From: Gammaproteobacteria bacterium
GTDB taxonomy: Bacteria; Pseudomonadota; Gammaproteobacteria; JASBUN01
Length of the DNA: 64,000 nucleotides
Direction: 5' to 3'
Assembly: GCA_030147845.1 (NCBI GenBank)
Contig: JASBUN010000028.1
Location: forward strand, 1 to 64,000
The stretch's first letter is position 1. Each line of letters starts with the position of its first letter. A program made the translations under genes and the position numbers. Shown here one piece after another: positions 1 through 9,817 of this stretch. The notes under the pieces were generated by a model, which saw only the letters and a list, made by a program, of their open reading frames with translations, had not been told where the DNA came from and ran no database searches.

Positions 1-1248
1 GGTTTCAGCCGGCGCCTGGACCGTCGCCGGCGGCGCTAAAGCAAGCGCGTCCGCATTGGCATGATCGGCCGATCCGGCCGGTGGCAAGCTCGCATCCACT
101 GGCGCGGACGGCGGCGTCGTGATGCTTGATCGCGGCTTGGAGCCGCCGCCATCATCGGCTGACGGCGGCAGGGCGGCGTCGACCGGCGCCGACGGCGCCG
201 CGACGCTCGACTCGACATTGGCCGCCGGTTTCGAGCCACTATCGTGTTCCGCCAACGGCGGTGGCGGCTGCCGCGCCACGTCGGGCGACGGCACGGGCGC
301 CGGTTGCTTCGCCAGCGGTGGCGCGCTGCTCACCCTGGGTGTAGGGCGCGCTTCAAAAACCGCATTGATGCGATCCTGAAACACCAGCGCCAATACCAAC
401 GCCGCCAATGCCAGTACAGCGACGGCAATCCCGGCAACACGCCGCCGACCGTGCGCCCGCCCGCGCACCGGGCCGGGCGGCACCGGCTCACGGGGCACCG
501 CCGGGGCGACCGCCCCGCGCGCCAACCGGGTCGTCGCTAGCGCATTGATGCCGGCCGGCAAACCCCCTGAGTCACGGTGCAGGCGCCGCAGTTGTTCGTC
601 ACTGACTTGCACGCGGTCTTGCAAACCCGCCGCTGCCAAGCGGAAGCGGACGTAGGCCGCCGTATCGGCGGCAGACAACGGCGCCAAACGAATCACGTGT
701 AAGTGTTCGGTCGGCGGCAGCGTACCGTGGCCGTTGACCAGCACCGCGTCCAGGCCGGGTTGGCTGAACATTGCGACGTGCCAGGGATGCGCATTGCCGG
801 CGCTAACGCTGCCGAGCTCGATCAGCACCGCCAGCGCTTGCCGGTTAAGCAGGTGGGCATCGTCGACGACGATCAACGGGATACGATCATCGCGGACCAG
901 GTCGGCGGCGTAGTCGAACAACAGCATGATGCTGGCGGCTTCACCGCCATCGGCGGGTAGGCCACAACATTGCGCCAATTGCCGCAACAGCGCGGACGCC
1001 GTGATCTCGGGGCTGCCATGCAAAGTACAGACTTGCCAAGATTCAGCCGCCAGCGCGCGAAAACGCTCCAGCAAAGTCGATTTACCGCTACCCGGAGCGC
1101 CGACGACTAACAATATGAGATCGCTGGACTGGGAAAGGTGCCGCAACAAGTCGAGACGGCGTGCAAAATCGCCGCCATCGAAAAATACCTGTGTATCGGA
1201 AAAAGCTAGACCGATATCGTTTGGCGATTGTGGTTCGGGGGCCGTCAT
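1..1248 (-). CDS. damX: DamX-like AAA ATPase with transmembrane anchor (partial, runs off window)
   Basis: An open frame of 416 codons starts at ATG 1248 and is still open at the window edge. The N-terminal ~250 residues are an ExeA/DamX-type AAA ATPase: Walker A GAPGSGKST at residues 50-58 and Walker B LIVVDDAH near 125-132. A single hydrophobic segment follows at about 271-290, then a long Ala/Pro/Ser-rich linker in which a phrase containing SAPVDA(A/S)LPP occurs twice (near 353 and 381). In DamX proteins a peptidoglycan-binding SPOR domain ends the protein; here it would lie outside the window. DamX acts at the division septum. Its place after aroK-aroB matches the classical aroKB-damX arrangement, here with dgt and a WGR gene in between. 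The family call is firm; the SPOR domain is inferred. Confidence 0.85.
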   Translation of the reverse strand, partial: MTAPEPQSPNDIGLAFSDTQVFFDGGDFARRLDLLRHLSQSSDLILLVVGAPGSGKSTLLERFRALAAESWQVCTLHGSPEITASALLRQLAQCCGLPADGGEAASIMLLFDYAADLVRDDRIPLIVVDDAHLLNRQALAVLIELGSVSAGNAHPWHVAMFSQPGLDAVLVNGHGTLPPTEHLHVIRLAPLSAADTAAYVRFRLAAAGLQDRVQVSDEQLRRLHRDSGGLPAGINALATTRLARGAVAPAVPREPVPPGPVRGRAHGRRRVAGIAVAVLALAALVLALVFQDRINAVFEARPTPRVSSAPPLAKQPAPVPSPDVARQPPPPLAEHDSGSKPAANVESSVAAPSAPVDAALPPSADDGGGSKPRSSITTPPSAPVDASLPPAGSADHANADALALAPPATVQAPAET

Positions 1249-1273
1249 AGGCGTTTCACCGCATCGCTCCGAT

Positions 1274-1525
1274 TCACCCCTGAGTATCACCCTGGGTAAA
1301 TACTACTTGATAACCGCGTTTGATTTGCGCGTCCCGCGCCTGTATCAAAGCCTGCAGCGCGTGCTCGTGCTCGACAAAATATTCTCGTGCCACGCGCCCC
1401 GCGGCACCTTGATAGCCAGACTCGCGCACCAGCGTCCAACCCTCGATCAAGTCTTCCTGCAGATGTAGATGATAAAAGCGTGGCGGCCTGTCGCCAACCG
1501 GCGGCGTTTGCATGTAGATGCGCAT
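1274..1525 (-). CDS. Stand-alone WGR domain protein
   Basis: An 83-residue protein that is essentially one WGR domain: a Tyr/His-rich first strand (RFYHLHLQEDL), the central WTLVRESGYQGAAGR region that matches the W-G-R core, and a C-terminal helix plus GYQVVF strand. WGR domains occur in PARPs and in MolR-type proteins and are thought to bind nucleic acid. Free-standing versions of 80-100 residues are common in proteobacteria and have no settled role. It sits 66 bases after dgt and 25 bases before the damX-like gene, in the same direction, so it is probably cotranscribed with aroK-aroB-dgt. The domain call is good; no function can be assigned. Confidence 0.8.
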   Translation of the reverse strand: MRIYMQTPPVGDRPPRFYHLHLQEDLIEGWTLVRESGYQGAAGRVAREYFVEHEHALQALIQARDAQIKRGYQVVFTQGDTQG

Positions 1526-1591
1526 ACTTTCAGTTCCGCGCCGGTTGGTCGACAGATGCGGTAATGGCCGGCGCGCAGAGCAGATTCGAAA

Positions 1592-2743
1592 TCATGTCAA
1601 TTGGCGCGGGTCGAACAGGCGCTCGTGTTCTGTAATGGCAAAACGATCCGTCATACCGGCGATGTAATCGGCCACCGCACGCGCACGACCGTCGCTGCCG
1701 CTGATCTTCTCCAGCTCGCGCACGTGTTGCGCGGCCTCGGGTGGCAACAGCATGGTATCGGCCAAGAAGGCTTCGAACAGCGCGCCGATTACGCGCGCGG
1801 CTTTGGTCGTCATGCGCAGCACACGATAGTGCCGGTAGAGTTCGTGACGCAAAAAGCGCTTGAGCTCAAGATTTTGCTGGTGCATCTCGCTGCTAAACCC
1901 AATCAGCGCTTCGTCTGCCGCGCGAACTTGATCGATGTCGACCGGGTCATGCCGACGCAACGCCGACAAGCTGGTTTCGATCAAGTCCACTGCCTGACGG
2001 TTAATCATGCGCCGCACCACCTCATGTATCGCGCGCCGTTCATTTAGGTCGGGATACAAACGTTTTACTTCCTGGTACTGGTCGTCGAACAGTTGGATTC
2101 GCGATAGCGACTCGGTGCTGATCAATCCCGACCGCAGGCCGTCATCAACGTCGTGACTATTGTAGGCAATCTCATCGGCCAGGTTGGTTAGCTGTGCTTC
2201 CAGGCTCGGATGACCTTTATCGAGGAAACGACGGCCGATATCGCCTAAGTCCGCCGCTTTCGCCGGCGAACAGTGCTTGAGTATGCCCTCGCGGCTCTCA
2301 AAGGTCAGATTCAAACCGCGGAACTCGGCGTATTTTTCTTCCAATTCATCAACCACGCGTAGCGACTGCAAATTATGCTCAAAACCACCATAGTCACGCA
2401 TACAATCGTTGAGCGCATCCTGGCCGGCGTGACCAAACGGCGTATGGCCGAGGTCGTGGGCCAATGCAATGGCTTCGGTCAGATCCTCGTTGAGGCGTAA
2501 GGCGCGTGCGATGGAACGAGCGATCTGGGCAACTTCGATGGAATGCGTCAGGCGCGTACGGTACAAATCGCCTTCGTGGTTGACGAACACCTGTGTCTTA
2601 TATTCCAGACGCCGGAACGCAGCGCTATGGATGATACGATCGCGATCGCGCTGAAATTCACTGCGGTGCGTCGGCGCCGTCTCCCGATAACGTCGTCCGC
2701 GCGAAGTGCTATTGTGCGCAGCATACGGTGCGAGTGACTCCAT
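1592..2743 (-). CDS. dgt: Deoxyguanosinetriphosphate triphosphohydrolase-like protein
   Basis: An HD-superfamily dNTP triphosphohydrolase (383 residues from the ATG at 2743), which splits dNTPs into deoxynucleoside and tripolyphosphate. The metal-binding HD signature is visible: HSIEV followed by [13 protein letters not shown], and a conserved [20 protein letters not shown] stretch lies near the N-terminus. The frame can also start from a TTG at 2755, which overlaps the aroB stop. I prefer the internal ATG because the resulting N-terminus (MESLAPYA) has the length usual for the short type-2 dGTPase-like proteins. It lies directly behind aroB. True substrate preference among dNTPs cannot be read from the sequence. 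Confidence 0.9.
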   Translation of the reverse strand: MESLAPYAAHNSTSRGRRYRETAPTHRSEFQRDRDRIIHSAAFRRLEYKTQVFVNHEGDLYRTRLTHSIEVAQIARSIARALRLNEDLTEAIALAHDLGHTPFGHAGQDALNDCMRDYGGFEHNLQSLRVVDELEEKYAEFRGLNLTFESREGILKHCSPAKAADLGDIGRRFLDKGHPSLEAQLTNLADEIAYNSHDVDDGLRSGLISTESLSRIQLFDDQYQEVKRLYPDLNERRAIHEVVRRMINRQAVDLIETSLSALRRHDPVDIDQVRAADEALIGFSSEMHQQNLELKRFLRHELYRHYRVLRMTTKAARVIGALFEAFLADTMLLPPEAAQHVRELEKISGSDGRARAVADYIAGMTDRFAITEHERLFDPRQLT

Positions 2744-2751
2744 CGCCGCGC

Positions 2752-3858
2752 TCAAGATCTGGCCGCGTGCGTCGCAGACCCGCCACTAGCGGCGTCCAGG
2801 ACTCGATGTAGAACACTGCTGTCAAAGTCGTCAGTTACGACCGCACGGCCGATGCCTTTGAGCAACACCAAGCGCAAACGGCCATCCAAAACTTTCTTGT
2901 CGATGGCCATTAACTCCAGAAAACGGTCTCTTGAAAGATTCGTCGGCGGCCGAGCGGGCAGACCGGCGGCAAGCATCAGTGCCTCGGTGCGCGTGACATC
3001 GGCCGCCGATATCCAGCCGAGTTGCGCAGACAGCTCAGCCGCCATGCACATGCCGGCGGCCACCGCTTCACCGTGTAGCCAAGTGCCATATCCGGTGCCG
3101 GTTTCGATCGCGTGACCAAAAGTATGGCCAAGATTGAGGAGTGCGCGGCGACCAGTCTCGAGTTCGTCGGCGGCCACGACTTCGGCCTTGTTTCTGCACG
3201 AGCGCTCGATCGCATAGGCGAGCGCCTCGGGCCGCCGCGCCAATAGTTCGTGCATGTGCTGTTCCAACCAAGCGAAAAAATCCGGGTCGGAAATCAGCCC
3301 GTACTTGATCACCTCGGCGATACCGGCGCGCAGCTGGCGGTCATCGAGGGTATCGAGCGTGGTCGTATCGGCAATTACGCAGCGCGGTTGATGAAAAGCG
3401 CCGATCATGTTTTTTCCCAACGCATGATTGACGCCGGTTTTACCGCCTACCGATGAGTCGACCTGCGCCAGCAGCGTGGTCGGGATCTGGATAAACGGCA
3501 CCCCGCGCTGGTAGCAAGCCGCCGCGAAGCCGGTAATATCGCCGATCACACCGCCACCCAACGCCACCAGCGTGGCGGTGCGGTTAAAGCGATGCGTCAA
3601 CAACGCCTCGAACACGCGTTCGACGGTGTCGAGATTTTTGAACTGTTCGCCATCCGCCAGTACAACCTGGGCGCAGTCGAAATCGCTCAGCGAGGCAAGC
3701 GCACGCCGCAGATACAATGGCGCAACGGTCTCGTCGGTAACCAGCATAACTTGGCGGCCGGCAATATGTGGCGTCAGATAGCGCGCATCGCCCAGCAGCC
3801 CGGCGCCAATATGGATCGGGTAGCTTCGGTTTCCCAGTGCAACGGTCAATTCGGTCAT
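2752..3858 (-). CDS. aroB: 3-dehydroquinate synthase
   Basis: A 368-residue NAD-dependent enzyme that cyclises DAHP to 3-dehydroquinate, the second step of the shikimate pathway. The family hallmarks are all present: [14 protein letters not shown], the substrate and NAD loop [29 protein letters not shown], the metal-ligand region with [13 protein letters not shown], and [11 protein letters not shown]. Length is normal for bacterial AroB. It follows aroK by 69 bases on the same strand, and its stop overlaps the upstream alternative start of dgt, so aroK-aroB-dgt are probably one transcript. Confidence 0.97.
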   Translation of the reverse strand: MTELTVALGNRSYPIHIGAGLLGDARYLTPHIAGRQVMLVTDETVAPLYLRRALASLSDFDCAQVVLADGEQFKNLDTVERVFEALLTHRFNRTATLVALGGGVIGDITGFAAACYQRGVPFIQIPTTLLAQVDSSVGGKTGVNHALGKNMIGAFHQPRCVIADTTTLDTLDDRQLRAGIAEVIKYGLISDPDFFAWLEQHMHELLARRPEALAYAIERSCRNKAEVVAADELETGRRALLNLGHTFGHAIETGTGYGTWLHGEAVAAGMCMAAELSAQLGWISAADVTRTEALMLAAGLPARPPTNLSRDRFLELMAIDKKVLDGRLRLVLLKGIGRAVVTDDFDSSVLHRVLDAASGGSATHAARS

Positions 3859-3927
3859 AGCAAGTGATTTTATCGCTTTCTGACCATCGGCGCATTTCCA
3901 CCAGCGGTACTAGCGCTCGGCTACATA

Positions 3928-4530
3928 TTAGTGGCGCTTGCGTGCCGCATCGCGGCCGGACGGGTATTCGGCACTTTTAGTGCGCGCCGAACGCCGCCCC
4001 GGCGGCAGTCCTGTAGGCGCACCCAAGCGTCGGAGAATATCCTGCGCGACGGCGTGCACCGAGCGTCCATCGGTGTCCACCATCAGGTCGGCGACCTCGC
4101 GGTATAGCGGATCGCGCGCCGACAGCAACTCGGCCAAGCGCTGGCGCGGATTGGCCGTACGTAACAACGGCCGGTTCTGATCCCGGCATGTGCGCTTCAT
4201 TTGCTGCTCGACCGAGGCGTGTAAATAGACAACACAACCACGCTGGGCCAGGTTGGCGCGGGTGCCGGCGTCCAGTACGGCGCCGCCACCGGTCGCCAGC
4301 ACGACGTTATCGAGTTGGCTCAGTTCGTCGATCATACGGCTTTCACGCGCGCGAAAGCCGGTCTCTCCCTCTAACTCGAAAATCAACGAGATAGCGGCGC
4401 CGGTGCGCTGCTCGATTTCGCTGTCGCTGTCGTAAAAGCGCAGCTTCAGCGCTTGCGCCAACTTTCGCCCAATGGTCGATTTGCCGGCCCCCATGGGACC
4501 AACCAAAAATAGTTTATCGAGCTCCATCAT
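3928..4530 (-). CDS. aroK: Shikimate kinase
   Basis: A 200-residue P-loop kinase that phosphorylates shikimate at the 3-OH. It begins with [19 protein letters not shown] (Walker A near residues 11-19), followed by the shikimate-binding DSDSEIE segment, the GGGAV motif (residues ~79-84) and the [10 protein letters not shown] lid and adenine region. The last ~25 residues are a basic tail rich in Arg, Ser and Lys beyond the usual ~175-residue core. Two adjacent ATGs open the frame and either could be used. It leads aroB, and the pair follows the pil operon, an order shared with Pseudomonas and enterics. Confidence 0.96.
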   Translation of the reverse strand: MMELDKLFLVGPMGAGKSTIGRKLAQALKLRFYDSDSEIEQRTGAAISLIFELEGETGFRARESRMIDELSQLDNVVLATGGGAVLDAGTRANLAQRGCVVYLHASVEQQMKRTCRDQNRPLLRTANPRQRLAELLSARDPLYREVADLMVDTDGRSVHAVAQDILRRLGAPTGLPPGRRSARTKSAEYPSGRDAARKRH

Positions 4531-4562
4531 GGCGTCAACATATGCCAGCCCAGCGCGGGAAA

Positions 4563-4606
4563 AGCAAGCACAAAGAAGCCGCGGGCCCGGCTAGCGGACC
4601 CGCGGC
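4563..4606 (-). terminator. Probable Rho-independent terminator of the pil operon
   Basis: An 8-bp GC stem (4578-4585 pairing with 4599-4606) lies 20 bases after the pilQ stop. Read on the minus strand it is followed by a T-rich run with interruptions (TTCTTTG...CTTTT). It would separate pilMNOPQ from aroK. The T tract is imperfect, so efficiency is uncertain. Confidence 0.6.
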
Positions 4607-4625
4607 CATGGCGACAGCAACCGAC

Positions 4626-6779
4626 TCAGCGCAGCACCAAGCCTAACTGCTGCTTGACGATCTTGGGCGTGATGAACACCAGTAGTTCCGACTTGTTGGC
4701 GGTGTTGTTCCTATCGCGGAACAACGCCCCCACCACCGGCAAGTCACCAAAGAACGGCACGCGGTTGGACTGATACTGCTTGGTGTGCTCGTAAACACCA
4801 CCCAACACGACGGTTTCGCCATTATTGACCAGCACCTGGGTGTTGATTCGGCGGGTCTCGATCGGCGGCACACCAAGCACCGCACGGGTAAAGTCCGCAT
4901 TATCCTTGTTAATGTTCAAATCCAATATAATGCGGTCATCCGGCGTGATTTGCGGTGTCACCTTAAGGCTCAATACCGCTTTCTTGAACTGCACCGCCGT
5001 AGCGCCGCTGGATGACGCCTGCTGATATGGGATTTCTACCCCCTGCTCGATCAGCGCCTCCTTTTGGTTGGCGGTAATCACGCGCGGGCTGGAAACGATC
5101 TCGCCACGGCCCTCGGCCTGCAGTGCCGACAATTCCAGATTTAGTAGTGTGTTACCGATCTTACCGACGGCCAAGCCCAAGCGCCCGGCGTTGGCCTGGG
5201 CTAAGCCCATATCGACAATCAGATTACTGCCCTGCGCGAACGACGAGGTCGGATTGAAAGCGGTATCAGGCGTGTTGGTGCCGCCGATGATGATACGGTT
5301 GCGATTATTGGCACCGTAGGTGTCTGTGCCACTGAGGCCAAACTTGACGCCCAGCGACTTACTGAAATCATCAGTAGCGATGACAATGCGTGACTCGATC
5401 AGCACCTGACGTACCGGTATATCCAGTTTCGCGATCAAGCGACGGATGGCATCGAGCTGCATCGACGTATCCTGAACCATGAGCGTATTGGTACGATCGT
5501 CGATCGTCACATTACCGCGTTTGGACAACAGCGAGTTCTCCCTGGCCTTGATCAACTTGGCCAGATCCGCCGCCTTGGCGTAATTGATCTGGAACCATTC
5601 CGTACGCAGCGGCGCGAGTTCTTCGATCTGCTTTTTCGACTCGAGTTCCAGTTTCTCGCGCGCCGCCAATTCCTGGCTCGGTGCGACCAGAATTACGTTG
5701 CTGGTCTGGCGCATAGCCAGTCCCTTGGTCTTGAGGATGATCGCCAGCGCCTGATCCCAAGGCACATTCTTCAAGCGCAACGTGATGTTGCCCTTGACGC
5801 TGTCGCTGACCACCATATTCAGGCCGGTGAAATCCGCCAGCAACTGCAACACCGCGCGCACCTCGATGTTCTGGAAGTTAAGCGACAAACGCTTGCCGGT
5901 GTAGCCGACCTTGGCCTTACTGCGGGCTTCCTTCTCCTTTGCGGTCAGCGGCTTGATCTCGACGGTATAGACATCGTCGGACTGATAGGCGAGCTGATCA
6001 TATTTACCCGTAGGCGATATCACCATACGTACATTGTTGCCGCGCGCCGAGGTGTCGATGGTCTGCACGGGAGTGGCAAAATCGGTGACGTCGAGGCGGC
6101 GCTCCAGTTTGCCTGGCAGCGCGGTATTGAGGAAATCGACGACAATATTTTTGCCTTCCTGGCGCAGATCGACCGAGGTGGAGGGGTCGGACAGCGAGAC
6201 GATGATGCGCGCCTCGCCGCCCGGGCCGCGCCGGAAATCAACGCCCTTGATGGCGTGATCGGCGCTTCCGGCAGCCATCTTCGAGGCGCCCGGGGTTGCG
6301 CTGGCGACGTTATCGAGGGTTATGAATACTTGATTGCCGCTTACCCGTGTCTGGTAGGGCACCAACTGTGCGAGATTGAGCACCACGCGAGTACGGCCAC
6401 GCGCCTCGACGGTATTCAAACTCTTTGCCACGCCGACACCGATGGTACGGTTACGCTCGTTGAGCTGGTTGTGGGTGTTGGCAAAATCGAGCGCGATGCG
6501 GGCCGGGTTGTCGATGGTAAAACTAACCGGCGCCGTGGCCGGCTTGGCCATGGTCAAGGTCAATTGAACCCGATCGTCAGGCAATGTAGCGATCTTTACA
6601 TCCTTTAGCGCGTTAGGCGCGGCCGCCTTAGCGGCTGTTGCCGTCATCGCCAGCCCCTGCAGGCAAAGCAACGCTACCGCCAGCCTCTGCAAAAAGCGGA
6701 TCGGACGTTCACGCATCACACGCGGCGGCACACGGTCCGCGGCAGGATTGCTGGAGTAATTGAAAACTTTGGTCGTCAT
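4626..6779 (-). CDS. pilQ: Type IV pilus secretin PilQ
   Basis: A 717-residue outer-membrane secretin through which the pilus fibre leaves the cell. After a signal-like hydrophobic stretch (about residues 30-52) come two AMIN domains (about 55-160 and 170-275), which bind peptidoglycan. Next is the secretin/TonB short N-terminal domain (LSLNFQNIEVRAVLQLLADF, ~295-360), an N1 domain, and the C-terminal secretin core with EIVSSPRVITANQKEA, IETRRINTQVLVNNGETVVLGG and the closing FGDLPVVGALFR-LLVFITPKIV block. Last gene of the pilMNOPQ operon, 21 bases after pilP. Length is normal for the family. Confidence 0.97.
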   Translation of the reverse strand: MTTKVFNYSSNPAADRVPPRVMRERPIRFLQRLAVALLCLQGLAMTATAAKAAAPNALKDVKIATLPDDRVQLTLTMAKPATAPVSFTIDNPARIALDFANTHNQLNERNRTIGVGVAKSLNTVEARGRTRVVLNLAQLVPYQTRVSGNQVFITLDNVASATPGASKMAAGSADHAIKGVDFRRGPGGEARIIVSLSDPSTSVDLRQEGKNIVVDFLNTALPGKLERRLDVTDFATPVQTIDTSARGNNVRMVISPTGKYDQLAYQSDDVYTVEIKPLTAKEKEARSKAKVGYTGKRLSLNFQNIEVRAVLQLLADFTGLNMVVSDSVKGNITLRLKNVPWDQALAIILKTKGLAMRQTSNVILVAPSQELAAREKLELESKKQIEELAPLRTEWFQINYAKAADLAKLIKARENSLLSKRGNVTIDDRTNTLMVQDTSMQLDAIRRLIAKLDIPVRQVLIESRIVIATDDFSKSLGVKFGLSGTDTYGANNRNRIIIGGTNTPDTAFNPTSSFAQGSNLIVDMGLAQANAGRLGLAVGKIGNTLLNLELSALQAEGRGEIVSSPRVITANQKEALIEQGVEIPYQQASSSGATAVQFKKAVLSLKVTPQITPDDRIILDLNINKDNADFTRAVLGVPPIETRRINTQVLVNNGETVVLGGVYEHTKQYQSNRVPFFGDLPVVGALFRDRNNTANKSELLVFITPKIVKQQLGLVLR

Positions 6780-6800
6780 CGCGTATTCCCCCCCCTGGGA

Positions 6801-7367
6801 TTATTCGCTTAGTGCTACAGAGGCTGGACGTTCAATATAATTACCATTGCCGAGTCCGTCCGGGACGATTTCCATTAGGTCGACCTCGTTCTCGGTAATA
6901 CGTGTAATCTTGCCGTCGTTCTGGCCCATATAATTGCCAACGGTCACGCGATGGATGGTGCCATCACTCGCCTTAATCAGTGCCCAGGTGGCGCCGCCTT
7001 GCTGCAGGGTGCCAACCATACGCAGAGAATCCAGTGGATACGCCTCGAGCGCTTCCTTCGGCCGATCCTTGATCGGACGCGGGCCATTGCCGTTGCCCTT
7101 ACCGGGTGCCGGACGGTTGAACTCAATCACCGCGAACGGGTCGCGCATCTTGTTATCGCTATATTTAAACGTCTCATGCGGACGGATTTCCGGCAGCGGT
7201 GGCGGTGGCGTCTTATGCGCGTGCTTGGCCTTTTCGACGAAGCTGTGCAGGTCCGACATGTCCCGGCTGCAGGCGGTAATGGCGACCAGCAGCGAGGCGG
7301 CGAACGCGATGCGACCGATTCGGCCCAAACGCTTGGCGGTTGTCCCGGTTGAGGTGAAAGCAATCAT
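6801..7367 (-). CDS. pilP: Type IV pilus lipoprotein PilP
   Basis: A 188-residue inner-membrane lipoprotein that links the PilN/PilO pair to the N domain of PilQ. The N-terminus has a basic region, a hydrophobic stretch and the lipobox AITAC, with the lipidated Cys at residue 33. The mature part opens with a Pro-rich flexible segment (TPPPPLPEIRPHETFKY) and the phrase RDPFAV, then a small beta domain (LRMVGTLQQGGATWALIKASDG) typical of PilP. Its start overlaps the pilO stop by four bases (ATGA), so translation is probably coupled. Confidence 0.95.
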   Translation of the reverse strand: MIAFTSTGTTAKRLGRIGRIAFAASLLVAITACSRDMSDLHSFVEKAKHAHKTPPPPLPEIRPHETFKYSDNKMRDPFAVIEFNRPAPGKGNGNGPRPIKDRPKEALEAYPLDSLRMVGTLQQGGATWALIKASDGTIHRVTVGNYMGQNDGKITRITENEVDLMEIVPDGLGNGNYIERPASVALSE

Positions 7368-7963
7368 TTGCGTGACACCTCCTCGTCGGTCAAATAGCGG
7401 TAGGTCTTGGCCACCGCCGTCATAACCAGCTTACTGCCGTCCTTGCCGCGCGGCGTGATAGTGATGTCATGCAAGGTCACGATACGCGGCAGCGCGGCTA
7501 TACCGCTGACAAAGTCGCCAAACTGGTGAAAACTTCCGGTCACACGAATCTGTATCGGCAGCTCGGCGTAAAAGTCCTTCTTGATCTCGGGGCCAGGCTT
7601 AAACAACTCGAACTCCAAGCCGCTGGCAAGGCCGGTCTGGGAGATATCCACCAGCAAGGCCGCCACTTCGGTCTGATTCGGTAGCTGGCGTTTCATCTCA
7701 CCGAATGACTGGCGCATTTCATCGAGCTGACGCTTGTATGCGTCCAGATTGGCCGCCTTCGCCGCCTTCACGCTTAAGCGTTGCTTGAGATTGTTTTCCT
7801 GGCTTTGCAGCCGCTGCAAGTCTTCGTATTGATGACGCGTATCAAACCAGTACGCGCCGAACACGACCGCGGCGACCAGCAGCACGATGACCACCGCTTT
7901 GGCCGCCGCCGGCCAATTGCCGACATTGCTGAAATCCAGTTCATTAATTTCCGACAAGTTCAT
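7364..7963 (-). CDS. pilO: Type IV pilus inner-membrane protein PilO
   Basis: A 199-residue bitopic protein. One membrane helix (about residues 20-43, AVVIVLLVAAVVFGAYWF) is followed by a coiled coil (LQRLQSQENNLKQRLSVKAAKA...) and a ferredoxin-like periplasmic domain ending in RGKDGSKLVMTAVAKTYRYL. PilO dimerises with PilN and aligns the motor platform with PilP-PilQ. It overlaps pilN and pilP by four bases at each end. Size and layout match the family. Confidence 0.95.
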   Translation of the reverse strand: MNLSEINELDFSNVGNWPAAAKAVVIVLLVAAVVFGAYWFDTRHQYEDLQRLQSQENNLKQRLSVKAAKAANLDAYKRQLDEMRQSFGEMKRQLPNQTEVAALLVDISQTGLASGLEFELFKPGPEIKKDFYAELPIQIRVTGSFHQFGDFVSGIAALPRIVTLHDITITPRGKDGSKLVMTAVAKTYRYLTDEEVSRK

Positions 7964-8529
7964 TGCTGGTTCCCCGCCACCCGATCCTTCTTGTTAACCT
8001 GAACCACGTGCAGCGTAAATATGCTTTCTCGGCCGTCACCGGCCTTTTTAGTCTGGATAACACGCAAATCGGGATCGGCGAGCCAACCACACTTATCTAG
8101 GTTCCACATATGAGTAGATACCCGCGCATTGGACTGAGCGACACCGTTGAGGGTGATGCCTGCGCCTTTCTGCACCATCTTGGTGAGATAGACCCCCTCA
8201 GGAAGGGTCCGCACCAGTTCGTCAAACAGATGCACGAACTCGGGGCGGCTGCCCTGCAGCTCCTGAATAATTTTTATGCGCGCTTCCAGGCGCCGACGAG
8301 TGGTCTCCAGCGCCTTGATCTCCTTGATTTGGACATCGAGCTTACGGATCTCCTTTTCCAAGTAGGCGTTGCGCTGTTGCTGGAACTCCATGGCGTCATT
8401 GACGAATACGTGCACCCCCACCATGGCGGCGCCGGCAAGAATGACGGCCAAGCCCAAGAAGACGAAAAACTGTTGTTGATTTTGCTTACGCAGCTCCTCG
8501 CGCCACGGTAACAAGTTGATGCGGGCCAT
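7960..8529 (-). CDS. pilN: Type IV pilus inner-membrane protein PilN
   Basis: A 189-residue protein starting with INLLPWREE (residues 4-12), the conserved cytoplasmic peptide that docks into the groove of PilM. A membrane helix follows (about 22-45), then a coiled coil (FQQQRNAYLEKEIRKLDVQ...) and a periplasmic ferredoxin-like fold. Its ATG lies one base after the pilM stop, and its own stop overlaps the pilO start. Confidence 0.96.
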   Translation of the reverse strand: MARINLLPWREELRKQNQQQFFVFLGLAVILAGAAMVGVHVFVNDAMEFQQQRNAYLEKEIRKLDVQIKEIKALETTRRRLEARIKIIQELQGSRPEFVHLFDELVRTLPEGVYLTKMVQKGAGITLNGVAQSNARVSTHMWNLDKCGWLADPDLRVIQTKKAGDGRESIFTLHVVQVNKKDRVAGNQQ

Positions 8530-8530
8530 G

Positions 8531-9817
<1,287 letters not shown>

